A DNA stretch of 64,000 nucleotides from Metabacillus arenae (GTDB taxonomy: Bacteria > Bacillota > Bacilli > Bacillales > Bacillaceae). The translations under genes and the position numbers were made by a program. Shown in pieces: positions 1 to 8,584 of the stretch (position 1 is the stretch's first letter; each line of letters starts with the position of its first letter). Below the pieces are notes generated by a model, which had not been told where the DNA came from, ran no database searches, and worked only from the letters and a program-made list of their open reading frames with translations. The stretch spans positions 62,001 to 126,000 of the forward strand of contig NZ_JACXAI010000005.1 of the NCBI RefSeq assembly GCF_014773385.1, written 5' to 3'.

Positions 1-2
1 TT

Positions 3-353
3 ACAACAGTAGCACAAATGAAAGAAGCTGCCGCAAAAATTCATGAGCTGGGTGCAAAATATGTATTAGTTAAAGGCGGCGGAAAGCTAGAGCATGATAA
101 TGCCCTTGACGTGCTTTATGATGGTAAAGACTATGAACTTCTAGAAGGTGAACGTGTTGAAACTTCGTTTACTCATGGTGCAGGCTGCACATACTCTGCA
201 GCTATTACAGCAGAGCTTGCAAAAGGAACAGAGGTAAAGGAAGCGATCTACGCAGCTAAGCAATTCATTACATCTGCTATACGCCACTCTTTCCCTCTAA
301 ATCAATATGTTGGACCAGTGAAACATTCAGCTAAGCGTATGCACGGTGAATAA
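3..353 (+). CDS. pdxK: Pyridoxine/pyridoxal/hydroxymethylpyrimidine kinase, C-terminal part
   Basis: The reading frame is open to the window edge, so this is the last 116 codons of a gene of about 270. It contains the ribokinase-fold anion-hole/catalytic motif HGAGCTYSAAIT (the first ATG in view is internal) and the tail VGPVKH typical of the Bacillus PdxK/ThiD-like kinases. These phosphorylate vitamin B6 vitamers (PdxK), or HMP in thiamine synthesis (ThiD), in the cytoplasm. The C-terminal sequence looks more like Bacillus PdxK (former YwdB/ThiD) than ThiD proper, from memory of the families. PdxK lies beside sucrose genes in B. subtilis, which agrees with the GH32 genes next door. A strong hairpin terminator follows. 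The exact vitamin substrate is inferred. Confidence 0.83.
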   Translation, partial: TTVAQMKEAAAKIHELGAKYVLVKGGGKLEHDNALDVLYDGKDYELLEGERVETSFTHGAGCTYSAAITAELAKGTEVKEAIYAAKQFITSAIRHSFPLNQYVGPVKHSAKRMHGE

Positions 354-439
354 TGAAGGGTTTTTAAGCAATTTTTGCTGCTCCTGGAGCAAAGTTAAGG
401 GAATCTCTTGAGATTAAGAGGACAGATGTAGGACTACCA

Positions 440-468
440 GCAATCGGTGTAACACCGATTGCTTTTTT
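440..468 (+). terminator. Rho-independent terminator after pdxK
   Basis: GCAATCGG and CCGATTGC form an 8-bp stem around TGTAACA, followed by a run of six T. It reads on the plus strand only. The minus strand has no T run after the stem, so it does not clearly end the convergent levanase gene. Confidence 0.8.
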
Positions 469-614
469 GTTAATCTTCCTAGAAATAACAAGCTTTTTCT
501 GCTGATTTTTTTCTTTAAAATATACCAACTTTTGAAAAGAAAAAAGCAATTCAACACTTGTCTCGTTTACTTCCACAGAATTTTTTAAATGAACGATATC
601 TTTTTCTGGCATGG

Positions 615-2459
615 CTATTCTGTCACACTGACCTCCATTTCTTTAGCCGCTTTTCCTTCTTGATCGCTAACCATTATATTTGTAATACCAGGTTTCACAC
701 CTTCCACCAAAACAGAATCACCTTGTTTTGTTACTTTAACTAATTTTGGTTTATCTACTTTCCATCTCAATTTCCCATCATGTTTAAGCCAGTCTGGTTT
801 TACTCGGGCTTTTACACGTGCACTTTCACCAACCTTTAAAGTTACTTTTTCTTCAGATAAAACAATTCGTTCTACTTTATTCTCTTGAGGCTGTTCCCTC
901 CAAACCGAATTAAGATGAAAAAAATGAAGTGAATTAACTTCTACATTTCCACCTTTTGAATATAGTTCAATGGCGGCGTTCGTTGGTTTTGTATAAATAA
1001 GATTAGTAAATACAAATTCGCCTTTATTTACAAATATTTCAATTGAAGACTCATCTACTAAGCCTCTAATTTTAATCTGTTTTCTTTCCACTGGGTAATG
1101 GGTTTTGTAGCGGGTCCCAAACTTAAATGGATTCCCATTTCGGTCAATCAATGTTTCTAGTCCTGCATTAGAACGATCTAGGAAAATTTCTTCACTATTT
1201 GTATTTACACCGAAAACTGTTTCTTCATCTTCAGATTTCCGAAGACGTATCCCAAACTCCTCGACTTGATCCCATTCAATAGTTGCTTCAAATTCATATG
1301 TTGTTCCTGAAAAAGCTTCAATTGGATGGTTTCCTTCCAATTTAAACGATCCAACATAATGGGCATCTGCTCTTAACCTCTTCATCTCATTAATAGGCTC
1401 CTGAAAGAGCTTGATACTACCATCCTCGATTGTCCTAAGGGCTAGCTCACGTGGAATGGACATGGAACCCATCCATGGTTTAGTTGGCGATTGGTATGGA
1501 TATCTCCAGTTTGACATCCATCCTAACCAAATTCTGCGCCCATTTTCTATATTCGAGAATGACTGAGCCGCATAAAAATCTTGTCCAAAATCAGTTGTCA
1601 GTACTTTTTCTGGAGGGTTTTCATTTATAAATTGGGTTCCATCAAACTCACCAATAAAATATTGAGCTGTAGAACCATTTGTAACATCGTTATCACCAAT
1701 GCTGACATGAAGAAGCCATTTTACATTGTTCTTGTCGCCATTAACAGGTAAACGGAATAAATCAGGACATTCCCATACTGCTACATGGGAGCCTTCATTA
1801 TCACCAAAACGACTTTGGTATTCCCAATCAATCAAGTTGTCAGAATTATAGAACGTAACACTTTGATTTGTTGAAACGGCCATTACCCATTTGGATGTTT
1901 CTTCATGCCAGAACACTTTTGGATCGCGGAAGTCTTTTATCCCAGGGTTTTTGATAACTGGATTGCTTTCATAACGCTCCCATGTTCTCCCATTATCTTT
2001 ACTATAAGCGATACTTTGCGCTTCCCCGCCTGTTGTATTCGTGTAAATGGCTACTAATCCCGGCTTGCCATTGAAAAAACCAGTTGAATCATTCCAATCT
2101 ACTACAGCACTGCCTGATAGCGCTTGACCTAACTCGTCATGTTCTAAAGCAATAGGATAGTGTTCCCAGTGCATCATATCATCACTAATCGCATGAGCCC
2201 AAGTTCCATTTTTCTGATGAAACAAATGATACTCTCCTTCAAAGTAAATAAGCCCATTCGGATCAGCTAGATTTCCAGAGGGGCTCGAGAAATGATATTG
2301 GGGACGATACAATTCAGTATAATAACCAGAATCCGCTTTTGGTTTATTGTAAACGCTTTCAATTTTCATATCAACTTCCACCTCTCCTCTTAATAAAACT
2401 AGTATAGCCACTAATAAAAACATCGCAACTAACGCACCTAACGTCCTTTTAAATTTCAA
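615..2459 (-). CDS. Membrane-anchored GH32 levanase / fructan hydrolase with C-terminal Ig-like domain
   Basis: 614 aa. An N-terminal hydrophobic segment (about residues 5-23) acts as an uncleaved signal anchor or signal peptide, and there is no lipobox. The GH32 five-bladed propeller follows: LADPNG holds nucleophile D66, FRDP has D179 as transition-state stabiliser, and WECPD has acid/base E230. The GH32 C-terminal beta-sandwich ends near residue 510. The last 85 residues look like a bacterial Ig-like (BIG2) domain (VTLKVGESARV ... GVKPGITNIMV). Family knowledge: these enzymes cleave beta-2,6 or beta-2,1 fructans outside the cell. The usual WMNDPNG is altered to NLADPNG, and the WGPMHWGHA segment is shortened to GTWAHA, so specificity may differ from SacC, perhaps towards endo-action. 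Start is TTG with GGGAGGA upstream. It is the distal gene of the fructan operon, 446 bp after the previous gene, so it may have extra regulation. Confidence 0.85.
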   Translation of the reverse strand: MKFKRTLGALVAMFLLVAILVLLRGEVEVDMKIESVYNKPKADSGYYTELYRPQYHFSSPSGNLADPNGLIYFEGEYHLFHQKNGTWAHAISDDMMHWEHYPIALEHDELGQALSGSAVVDWNDSTGFFNGKPGLVAIYTNTTGGEAQSIAYSKDNGRTWERYESNPVIKNPGIKDFRDPKVFWHEETSKWVMAVSTNQSVTFYNSDNLIDWEYQSRFGDNEGSHVAVWECPDLFRLPVNGDKNNVKWLLHVSIGDNDVTNGSTAQYFIGEFDGTQFINENPPEKVLTTDFGQDFYAAQSFSNIENGRRIWLGWMSNWRYPYQSPTKPWMGSMSIPRELALRTIEDGSIKLFQEPINEMKRLRADAHYVGSFKLEGNHPIEAFSGTTYEFEATIEWDQVEEFGIRLRKSEDEETVFGVNTNSEEIFLDRSNAGLETLIDRNGNPFKFGTRYKTHYPVERKQIKIRGLVDESSIEIFVNKGEFVFTNLIYTKPTNAAIELYSKGGNVEVNSLHFFHLNSVWREQPQENKVERIVLSEEKVTLKVGESARVKARVKPDWLKHDGKLRWKVDKPKLVKVTKQGDSVLVEGVKPGITNIMVSDQEGKAAKEMEVSVTE

Positions 2460-2579
2460 AATCTATCGATTCCTCCCTCAATATAACTGTATAGACTATC
2501 TCTCCTCTTTTATATTTATTTTGGTCATCACGTCTTTAATAAGCTCACATTAGTCAGCCATATATGTTCGAAGTCAAGG

Positions 2580-2755
2580 AAAAGCAGAAGCGCCTTGCTC
2601 AGCCTAGGGTGAGCAGTCGGGCGAGCTTCACAGAAAGGCGTTTTTTCCTTTCTTTGACGCTTGGCCCTGAGACCTCAAGCGGGCTAGACGCTGCAGCTGG
2701 ACAACTATAACTAACTTTAACACGTTAATACTTTAATTAACTTAAACTTTCTGAT
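2580..2755 (+). repeat. Dispersed intergenic repeat, copy A
   Basis: This non-coding block fills most of the 446-bp gap between the two GH32 genes. It holds AGCGCCTTGCTCAG, a small TGCTCA/TGAGCA hairpin, CCCTGAGACCTC, GCAGCTGGACAA, and an AT-rich tail CACGTTAATACTTTAATTAA followed by CTTAAACTTTCT. The same ordered blocks recur at 46150-46335, with decayed versions at 24885-24970 and 62565-62700, so it is a family of short interspersed elements rather than gene debris. Confidence 0.6.
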
Positions 2756-2759
2756 CTCA

Positions 2760-2870
2760 TCAATAAGAGGCACCTACTAAAGCCGGTGCGCTTGCAGCTA
2801 GAATTAACATTGCTTTTCCAGAAAACCAATGTTTAGACTTTTGAATTTGCCAATATGGTTCCTTCTTTAG
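2760..2870 (-). pseudogene. Possible short peptide or gene remnant
   Basis: An open stretch of 36 codons on the minus strand encodes a basic start (KKEPYWQIQKSKHW) followed by a hydrophobic, alanine-rich end (LILAASAPALVGASY). No ATG/GTG/TTG with a ribosome site precedes it, and an in-frame TGA lies just upstream. It could be the 3' end of a lost membrane protein gene. I do not recognise the family. Confidence 0.2.
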
Positions 2871-2905
2871 TCATAACAAGAAATTTCCAATACTATTTTA
2901 AATGT

Positions 2906-4372
2906 TCATAGATTTGGAGATGATATGCTGTAATTTCTTATTCTTATATCACCGTCTAATGAGAAAATGGATACTTTCTCACAAACTTTATCTGAGAAAA
3001 TTAAGCTTGATAATGCATAATTGCCGTCATTAACAAACATTTCCACTGAGGAAGCGTCAACAATAATTCGTAAGTTAATTCTTTTTGAATCATGAATTTT
3101 TACTTCTTGGCTGTTTGCAAAGATTTCTGAGAAATGTACCTCGCCCGAATCTTTTCTATCCAGCGTTAATAGATTTTTCGATGCATCTATCGTGACTGTT
3201 GTTTTTTGCGTTTCAGTGTAATATAAAACTAATCCAAATTTTTCAGCGTTCAAATTGTCAATGTTTAAGACGATTTCTAAACTCGATTCATCGATTTCGA
3301 TTGTTTTTTCCACTTTACTTATGATTATTTCATCATAAATCTCATACTTTTTAGTAAAATAACGATCTAGTTCTTTCACCGGTTTTTGGACAATCTTTAG
3401 TTTGTCTTCAATATATCTTAATGTCAGAACCCTTGGTAAGGTCATCTGACCTCTCCATCCTTGACTCGGAACTTGATTTGCATATCTCCAATTACTCATC
3501 CATCCGAGATAGATTCTCCTGTTATCTTCCCTGGGAATATCAGAAAAGCTTACACCTGCATAATTATCTTTTCCGAAATCCAACCATAGAACTTCATTGT
3601 TGCTATTATCAGCGGTGAAGGTCGATCCATCAAAGGTACCAATAAAATACTGTGTTCGTGAACCTTTATCAAATAACGGATTATCCCCAATGCTCACAAG
3701 TAATACCCATTTTTTTTCATCGCTGTTTTCTACGTTTAACTCAAATAGATCTGGACATTCCCACACACCTTCATGGGAACCAATACCTTCTCCGAATTCG
3801 CTTTCAAGCTGCCAGTCTATTAAATTAGGAGAAGAATAAATGGTAATGGTCTGTCCTGTTGCCAATATCATGATCCATTTTTCACTTTTGCTATGCCAAA
3901 AGACTTTAGGATCTCTAAAATCTACTTTTGTGGAATGTTTAAGTACAGGATTACCCTCGTATTTTGTCCAGGTTCTGCCTTGGTCATAACTGAAGGCAAG
4001 GCTTTGTGACTGAACAGGTTCAGTTTGATTTGGTTCAACGAAATGATGAGTGAAAATCGCTATCATCCCTGGCTCTTCAGGGAAAAATCCAGAAGAGTTA
4101 TGCCAGTCAATGACAGCACTTCCTGAAAAAATGGTCCCCAGTTTATCTGGATACAGAGCAATATCCAGTTCTTCCCATTTAATCATATCTTTACTGACAG
4201 CGTGGCCCCAATGCATGGGACCCCATTTACTATCATGTGGATTGTGCTGATAAAATAAGTGATATTCTCCCTTGAAATAGATCAATCCATTAGGATCATT
4301 CAACCAATTTTTTTTTGGAGAATAATGCAAACTTGGTCTATATTTTTCTATATTTATTGTTTCCACTGTCAA
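2906..4372 (-). CDS. Intracellular GH32 beta-fructofuranosidase (fructan/sucrose hydrolase)
   Basis: 488 aa with no signal peptide, so cytoplasmic. GH32 signatures are textbook: WLNDPNG with nucleophile D26, WGPMHWGHAVS at 50-60, FRDP with D154, and WECPD with acid/base E205, followed by the beta-sandwich module. It hydrolyses terminal fructose from sucrose or fructo-oligosaccharides. Because its operon encodes an ABC importer and no PTS, the natural substrate is probably an unphosphorylated fructo-oligosaccharide made by the extracellular levanase, rather than sucrose-6-phosphate. That is an inference. The start is TTG at 4370-4372 with AAAGGGAG directly upstream, and the preceding lipoprotein gene ends 9 nt before it, implying tight co-transcription. 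Confidence 0.88.
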   Translation of the reverse strand: MTVETINIEKYRPSLHYSPKKNWLNDPNGLIYFKGEYHLFYQHNPHDSKWGPMHWGHAVSKDMIKWEELDIALYPDKLGTIFSGSAVIDWHNSSGFFPEEPGMIAIFTHHFVEPNQTEPVQSQSLAFSYDQGRTWTKYEGNPVLKHSTKVDFRDPKVFWHSKSEKWIMILATGQTITIYSSPNLIDWQLESEFGEGIGSHEGVWECPDLFELNVENSDEKKWVLLVSIGDNPLFDKGSRTQYFIGTFDGSTFTADNSNNEVLWLDFGKDNYAGVSFSDIPREDNRRIYLGWMSNWRYANQVPSQGWRGQMTLPRVLTLRYIEDKLKIVQKPVKELDRYFTKKYEIYDEIIISKVEKTIEIDESSLEIVLNIDNLNAEKFGLVLYYTETQKTTVTIDASKNLLTLDRKDSGEVHFSEIFANSQEVKIHDSKRINLRIIVDASSVEMFVNDGNYALSSLIFSDKVCEKVSIFSLDGDIRIRNYSISSPNL

Positions 4373-4381
4373 CTACTCCCT

Positions 4382-5989
4382 TTACTTTTTATTTCGATCG
4401 TATTCACTTTGTTTAATCTCAAGCCATCTATCCAATTTTAGTCTATCTAATTCTGCTAAATATTCAGTCCATTCCTCCTCTACTTTTCCACTTTTAATCC
4501 ACTCAGCTCGTTTACGGTTTACATATGCAAATAGATCTGTTTCAATGGTAGATAATTCTTTGATATTCTCTAAAGAGAAGAAAACTTTTGGAAAGGTATT
4601 ATCTGCCTTCATATGAGGAACCATGACTTCTTTCATTAAATCAAGCCTCCAAGCAGCATCATCGGGCATAGTGGTAACCGAACCGTAATATTCATCCAGT
4701 ATAGCTAACGGACCGCCAATGTTTGTTTTCTGTCTAAGCTCTGCTGGTGCAGCACCGTCTAGCGGAAGATGTTTTAACATGCCTGCACTTTCATCGAACT
4801 CGAAAATATTTTGTTGTGATTCATCACCGTAGGTACCCCAGTTATTTTGTACGGATTGAATAGGGTCGTACAATTGATCAATCCATTTGGCGGTTAACTC
4901 TACATTTTTATTGGCACTTGTAATAACCATTTTTCCTCTGTCAAAACCAATTCCGTTTGTTCTCGTAACATTTTTTTCTCCGCTTGGTCCTGCAAGTGGA
5001 TTCATGAGCTTGTATTTATCATTAAATCCAGTAATGTTTGATTTATCCCACGTGAAATATAAACCGTATTTTTCCTCTTTTCCTTTTGCAAGATAAGTAT
5101 TGAAGTCCTGTTCAAATGCTTCTTCATCGATAAGGCCTTCTTTATATAATTCATTAAAGTACTTAATCGCTTCTTTATAACCATCTTGGTTAGCCGTAAA
5201 TGTTACTTTTCCATCGTTTGTAACAACCGTATGATCCCAGTTATCGCCTAAGCCAAAGGAGCCAAACAAAAAGGCTAAATCTTCCCCTCCATGGTTAATA
5301 ATAAATGACATAGGAATTTCGTCCGCCTCGCCGTTGCCATTCGGATCCTGTGTTTTAAACGCAATAAGAACTTCTTTTAATTCTTCTGTAGTTTTCGGCA
5401 TTTCTAACCCTAGTTTTTCCAACCACTCTACATTAATCCATGGGAATGTATCAACAGAGTGAATGCTTTCTTTCCCTTCACCTAATTCTTCAATCCATGG
5501 AAATGAATAAATATGCCCATCTGATGCAGTAATCATCTTTCGATATTCTGGGGCTTGCTTAAGCACCTTTTTGAGGTTAGGCATGTGTTCTTCAATCAAA
5601 TCTTCAACCGGGATGATTGTACCGTCGCTGCCCAGCTTCTGAAGATCATAATCACTAAAGGTGGCATCCATAATGGCATCTGGCAGATCACCGCTCGCAA
5701 CTGCTAAATTTCTTTTTTCTATAAAAGTATCTGTTGTGTAGTTTGTCCAATCAATATGGATACCTGTTTTCTCTTCTAATCTCTGATAAATTAATTTCTC
5801 ATTTGGATCTTTAGGTGCAATAGGAGAGCTTTGTGTCATAAACTTTAAAGTTACTTCCTCCTTTAAAGGAAACTTCGTATCAGCAATCTCGTATTTCTCC
5901 GAAGACGAAGTGGTGGTACTGTTGCTGCATGCAGTTGCTAATAAGGCAGCGATAGACAATAGTGAAATTGTCTTGAACATTTTTTTCAT
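4382..5989 (-). CDS. ABC transporter solute-binding lipoprotein (LipO-like, oligosaccharide)
   Basis: 535 aa. A signal peptide ends in the lipobox LATAC with lipidated Cys21, followed by a Ser/Thr-rich linker. The mature part has the architecture of large (about 500 aa) family-1 extracellular binding proteins that pair with LplB/YtcP permeases, including the segment DPNGNGEADEIP, which resembles a calcium-binding loop common in this group. It captures an oligosaccharide at the outer face of the membrane and delivers it to the two permeases encoded just upstream in the operon. Position between the permeases and two GH32 enzymes points to fructo-oligosaccharides or levan oligomers. No ATPase is encoded here, so a shared MsmX-type ATPase is expected. 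RBS is GGGGG before ATG. Confidence 0.85.
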   Translation of the reverse strand: MKKMFKTISLLSIAALLATACSNSTTTSSSEKYEIADTKFPLKEEVTLKFMTQSSPIAPKDPNEKLIYQRLEEKTGIHIDWTNYTTDTFIEKRNLAVASGDLPDAIMDATFSDYDLQKLGSDGTIIPVEDLIEEHMPNLKKVLKQAPEYRKMITASDGHIYSFPWIEELGEGKESIHSVDTFPWINVEWLEKLGLEMPKTTEELKEVLIAFKTQDPNGNGEADEIPMSFIINHGGEDLAFLFGSFGLGDNWDHTVVTNDGKVTFTANQDGYKEAIKYFNELYKEGLIDEEAFEQDFNTYLAKGKEEKYGLYFTWDKSNITGFNDKYKLMNPLAGPSGEKNVTRTNGIGFDRGKMVITSANKNVELTAKWIDQLYDPIQSVQNNWGTYGDESQQNIFEFDESAGMLKHLPLDGAAPAELRQKTNIGGPLAILDEYYGSVTTMPDDAAWRLDLMKEVMVPHMKADNTFPKVFFSLENIKELSTIETDLFAYVNRKRAEWIKSGKVEEEWTEYLAELDRLKLDRWLEIKQSEYDRNKK

Positions 5990-6050
5990 TACATAACCCC
6001 CATTTTAATATTTATTTTGGTAAAACTGTTGGTACCAGAAATCGTAAGGT

Positions 6051-6078
6051 GGGACTGGAAGCACTTCTTAAAAGTCCC
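6051..6078 (-). other. Hairpin between permease and binding-protein genes
   Basis: GGGACT and AGTCCC arms (6 bp) lie in the 122-nt gap upstream of the lipoprotein gene, without a T run. Such hairpins can protect the downstream mRNA segment so that binding protein is made in excess over permease. This role is inferred. Confidence 0.3.
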
Positions 6079-6111
6079 TTATGTTAATTGGTCTATTAGA
6101 AAAAGAGACAT

Positions 6112-6993
6112 TTATTTTATAGACCCTACCATAACGCCTTTTTCGAAATATTTTTGGAAAAAAGGATACATGACAATTAAAGGAAGACTTGAAATGACAA
6201 TGGATGAATATTTAATCATTTCAGAAATCTTCTTAAGCTCAGCCATCGCTAATTGGTCACTAATCATTCCCGGTTGTACATCATTTTGGATTAAAATGGA
6301 ACGTAAAACTAATTGCAATGGGTGCAAATTTGGATCTTCCAGGTAAATCATTGCATCAAAATACGAATTCCATTGACCAACAAATGCGTACAATGCAAGA
6401 ACAAAAATGATTGGTTTTGACAAAGGCAGGACAATCTTTAGAAATATCATCAGATTGGAAGCGCCATCAATTCTTGCCGCCTCATGAAGCTCCTTCGGTA
6501 TACCTCTGAAGTAGGTTCTTGCTAATATGATATTCCATACACTTACAGCCCCAGGCAAAAGAACGGCCCACATCGTGTTTAGCATATTTAAATCCTTCAC
6601 AACTAAATAGGTTGGAATTAAACCGCCACTGAAAAACATTGTAATTAAGAAGAAAACCATTACTAATCTTTTTCCAACAAATCCATCAATAGATAACGGA
6701 TATGCTGCTAGTATTGAAACTACTACGGTGATAAAAGCGAAGCCGAATGAGTAGATAATTGAATTGATAAAACCTCTGATAATCGCATCATTCTGCAAAA
6801 TCCTCTTGTACCCTTCTAAACTCCAATCAGAAGCCTTTAGCGAGAGTCCTTTATTAAGCAATGCATTCGGTTCTAAAAAAGATGCTAACAGGATGTACAA
6901 AAGTGGTAATAATACAATTAATAGAATAATTGCTAGAATGATTTTATTTAATAACAAAATGAATTTATCTGATTTTGAATAGTTTAAATGCAT
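6112..6993 (-). CDS. Carbohydrate ABC transporter permease (YtcP/LplC type)
   Basis: 293 aa integral membrane protein with about six membrane spans (first near residues 12-37). The cytoplasmic EAA loop that docks on the ATPase is at 171-178 (EAARIDGASN) followed by LPLSKP. Length and sequence fit the YtcP/LplC half of the two-permease oligosaccharide importers of Bacilli. It forms a heterodimer with the permease encoded 20 nt upstream (7014-7967) and works with the lipoprotein at 4382-5989. Substrate is inferred from the fructan hydrolases in the operon. The family also includes transporters for rhamnogalacturonan and xylan oligomers. Confidence 0.87.
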   Translation of the reverse strand: MHLNYSKSDKFILLLNKIILAIILLIVLLPLLYILLASFLEPNALLNKGLSLKASDWSLEGYKRILQNDAIIRGFINSIIYSFGFAFITVVVSILAAYPLSIDGFVGKRLVMVFFLITMFFSGGLIPTYLVVKDLNMLNTMWAVLLPGAVSVWNIILARTYFRGIPKELHEAARIDGASNLMIFLKIVLPLSKPIIFVLALYAFVGQWNSYFDAMIYLEDPNLHPLQLVLRSILIQNDVQPGMISDQLAMAELKKISEMIKYSSIVISSLPLIVMYPFFQKYFEKGVMVGSIK

Positions 6994-7013
6994 AATAATC
7001 CCCCTTTCCTTCT

Positions 7014-7967
7014 TTAATACAGGCCTTCACCTTCATTTAGACGCTTAACAATTACATTTACAATTACCAGCATAATGACATTGATTACAGAGTTGAAAAG
7101 TCCTATTGCTGTTGAATAAGCATAATCCCCAGCTTGTAAGCCTATTTTATAAACATAAGTTGGGATAATCTCGGAAGCTGTAATATTCATTGTGGTTTGC
7201 ATTAAATAAGCTTTTTCAAACCCTATGGCCATAATTCCGCCGGCCGCAAGAATAAATAAGACAGCCATAACAGGTTTGAGCGCTGGAAGATCGATATGCC
7301 AGATTCTCCTGAGAAGAGAAGCTCCATCTATTGTTGCAGCTTCATGTAAGGAGGGATCCACATTTGCTAGCGCTGCAATATAAATAATGGACGCCCAGCC
7401 AGCCCCTTGCCAAATTCCTGAAATAATATAAACAGACATAAAGTATTCAGGCTCAGTCATGAAAGAAATTGGTTTGTTCATAAAAAATCCCAATATTGAA
7501 TTGACGGCACCATTAGGTGAAAGGAATATAAAAAGCATTCCCGTTATAACAACAACAGATATAAAATTTGGTGCATACAATATAAGCTGCATATTTTTTT
7601 TAATGGATTTTCTTCTTACTTGATTTAGCATAAGGGCTAAAATGATTGGAACGGGAAACCCTAAAATCAAACCGTAAAAACTTAATTTAAGCGTATTCAT
7701 AAAAATCTCATAAAAATTTGGAGAGGATAAAAAGCGAATGAAATGCTCAAAACCTACCCAATTACTTCCTAGGATACCTTTCATGGGACTGAAATCTTTG
7801 AAAGCAATGATAGAACCATACATCGGAACGTATTTGAAAATAATTGTTAAAATGACTGCAGGGGCTAGAAAAAGATAAAGTGAAAAATTCCTCATAATAT
7901 ATTCCAAAATTTTGTTTCTTTCTTTTCCCTTTTCAACACCTTTTTCCAGAACTGTTGTATTTTCCAC
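7014..7967 (-). CDS. Carbohydrate ABC transporter permease (LplB type)
   Basis: 317 aa with about six membrane helices after a cytoplasmic N-terminus of about 28 residues. The EAA motif is at 209-216 (EAATIDGASLLRR) before the DLPALKP turn. It pairs with the YtcP-like permease downstream. The start is GTG at 7965-7967 with AAAGGAG seven bases upstream. This is the first gene of the five-gene fructan operon; a strong SigmaA promoter lies about 65-95 bp upstream with operator repeats inside it. The LplB assignment is by family pattern, and the substrate is inferred from context. Confidence 0.87.
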   Translation of the reverse strand: MENTTVLEKGVEKGKERNKILEYIMRNFSLYLFLAPAVILTIIFKYVPMYGSIIAFKDFSPMKGILGSNWVGFEHFIRFLSSPNFYEIFMNTLKLSFYGLILGFPVPIILALMLNQVRRKSIKKNMQLILYAPNFISVVVITGMLFIFLSPNGAVNSILGFFMNKPISFMTEPEYFMSVYIISGIWQGAGWASIIYIAALANVDPSLHEAATIDGASLLRRIWHIDLPALKPVMAVLFILAAGGIMAIGFEKAYLMQTTMNITASEIIPTYVYKIGLQAGDYAYSTAIGLFNSVINVIMLVIVNVIVKRLNEGEGLY

Positions 7968-8031
7968 AGCAATCTCCTTTCAAAATTGTATTTTTTTAAA
8001 ATATAAAACTATAAAACAGGATTTTTTTCTT

Positions 8032-8060
8032 ATAATATGTCAACCGCTTTCATATGTCAA
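8032..8060 (-). promoter_or_regulatory. SigmaA promoter of the fructan operon
   Basis: On the minus strand, TTGACA (8055-8060) and TATTAT (8032-8037) are separated by exactly 17 bp, giving a predicted start near 8025. The next gene downstream is the LplB-type permease. The spacer itself contains a full copy of the operator repeat described at 8038-8091, so repressor binding would block RNA polymerase directly. Confidence 0.7.
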
Positions 8061-8091
8061 CCGCTTTCACAAAAAAATGTTATCGCTTTCA
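8038..8091 (-). promoter_or_regulatory. Three tandem cre/LacI-type operators
   Basis: Two identical 15-mers, TGAAAGCGGTTGACA (minus-strand sense, 8038-8052 and 8055-8069), are 17 bp apart and overlap the -10/-35 elements. A third, TGAAAGCGATAACA (8078-8091), fits the 14-bp CcpA cre consensus TGNAANCGNWNNCA. The first two are one base longer than a standard cre and are near-palindromic, so a dedicated LacI-family fructan regulator is an alternative to CcpA. No regulator gene is encoded nearby. Confidence 0.6.
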
Positions 8092-8227
8092 TAAAAATAT
8101 GAAACCACTTCCAAAAGTATAAAGGAGATGTTATTCATTTTTATTGAAATAACTTTCTTCATTTGTTTATACTTTTGAATATTTTACCTCCCTTTATCCC
8201 CTAAATAAAAAGTATAAATACAATGGG

Positions 8228-8423
8228 TTATCCACAATCATGTCGTTAATTACACTATTTATTAGCAATTTTTAGATATTCACATGAACTTTTTAAATTA
8301 CGAACAGGTTTTCCACAGAAGTTATCAACATATCCACATTTTCTATCCACATTTTGTGTGGGTACATTTGTTCCCTACTATATCTATAAACAACTTTTTT
8401 CTGTACACAGGTAATGTGTATAA
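8228..8423. promoter_or_regulatory. DnaA-box cluster upstream of vpr
   Basis: In a 490-bp gene-free stretch there is one perfect DnaA box, TTATCCACA (8228-8236), and five one-mismatch boxes: TTTTCCACA (8309-8317), TTATCAACA (8322-8330), ATATCCACA (8330-8338), CTATCCACA (8343-8351) and, on the minus strand, TTATACACA (8415-8423). Four of the six fall within 43 bp. From memory, the B. subtilis ywcI-vpr intergenic region is one of its DnaA-box clusters outside oriC, so this is probably the equivalent element that titrates DnaA and tunes replication initiation. Confidence 0.65.
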
Positions 8424-8584
8424 CTTTAGAGCTACAACAACCACCCCTGCCATTAGTCCTGTACTAAAACAGGTAAAAGGTTTCAAGGAATTTTTGCCAT
8501 TTTTACTGAATCTTATAAATGTTTTGAAAAAAATATTTTAAAAAAGCACTTGCTTTTATTTTCTTAAATCAAGGGGGAGTTTCA

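Noticed and set aside
364-612. 82-codon minus-strand frame after the levanase stop
   Set aside because: It runs through the pdxK terminator hairpin, has its only GGAGG 18 nt upstream, and shows no family resemblance; treated as chance.
8228-8423. Replication origin (oriC) interpretation of the DnaA boxes
   Set aside because: No dnaA or dnaN gene is adjacent and no clear unwinding element follows; a regulatory cluster is more likely.
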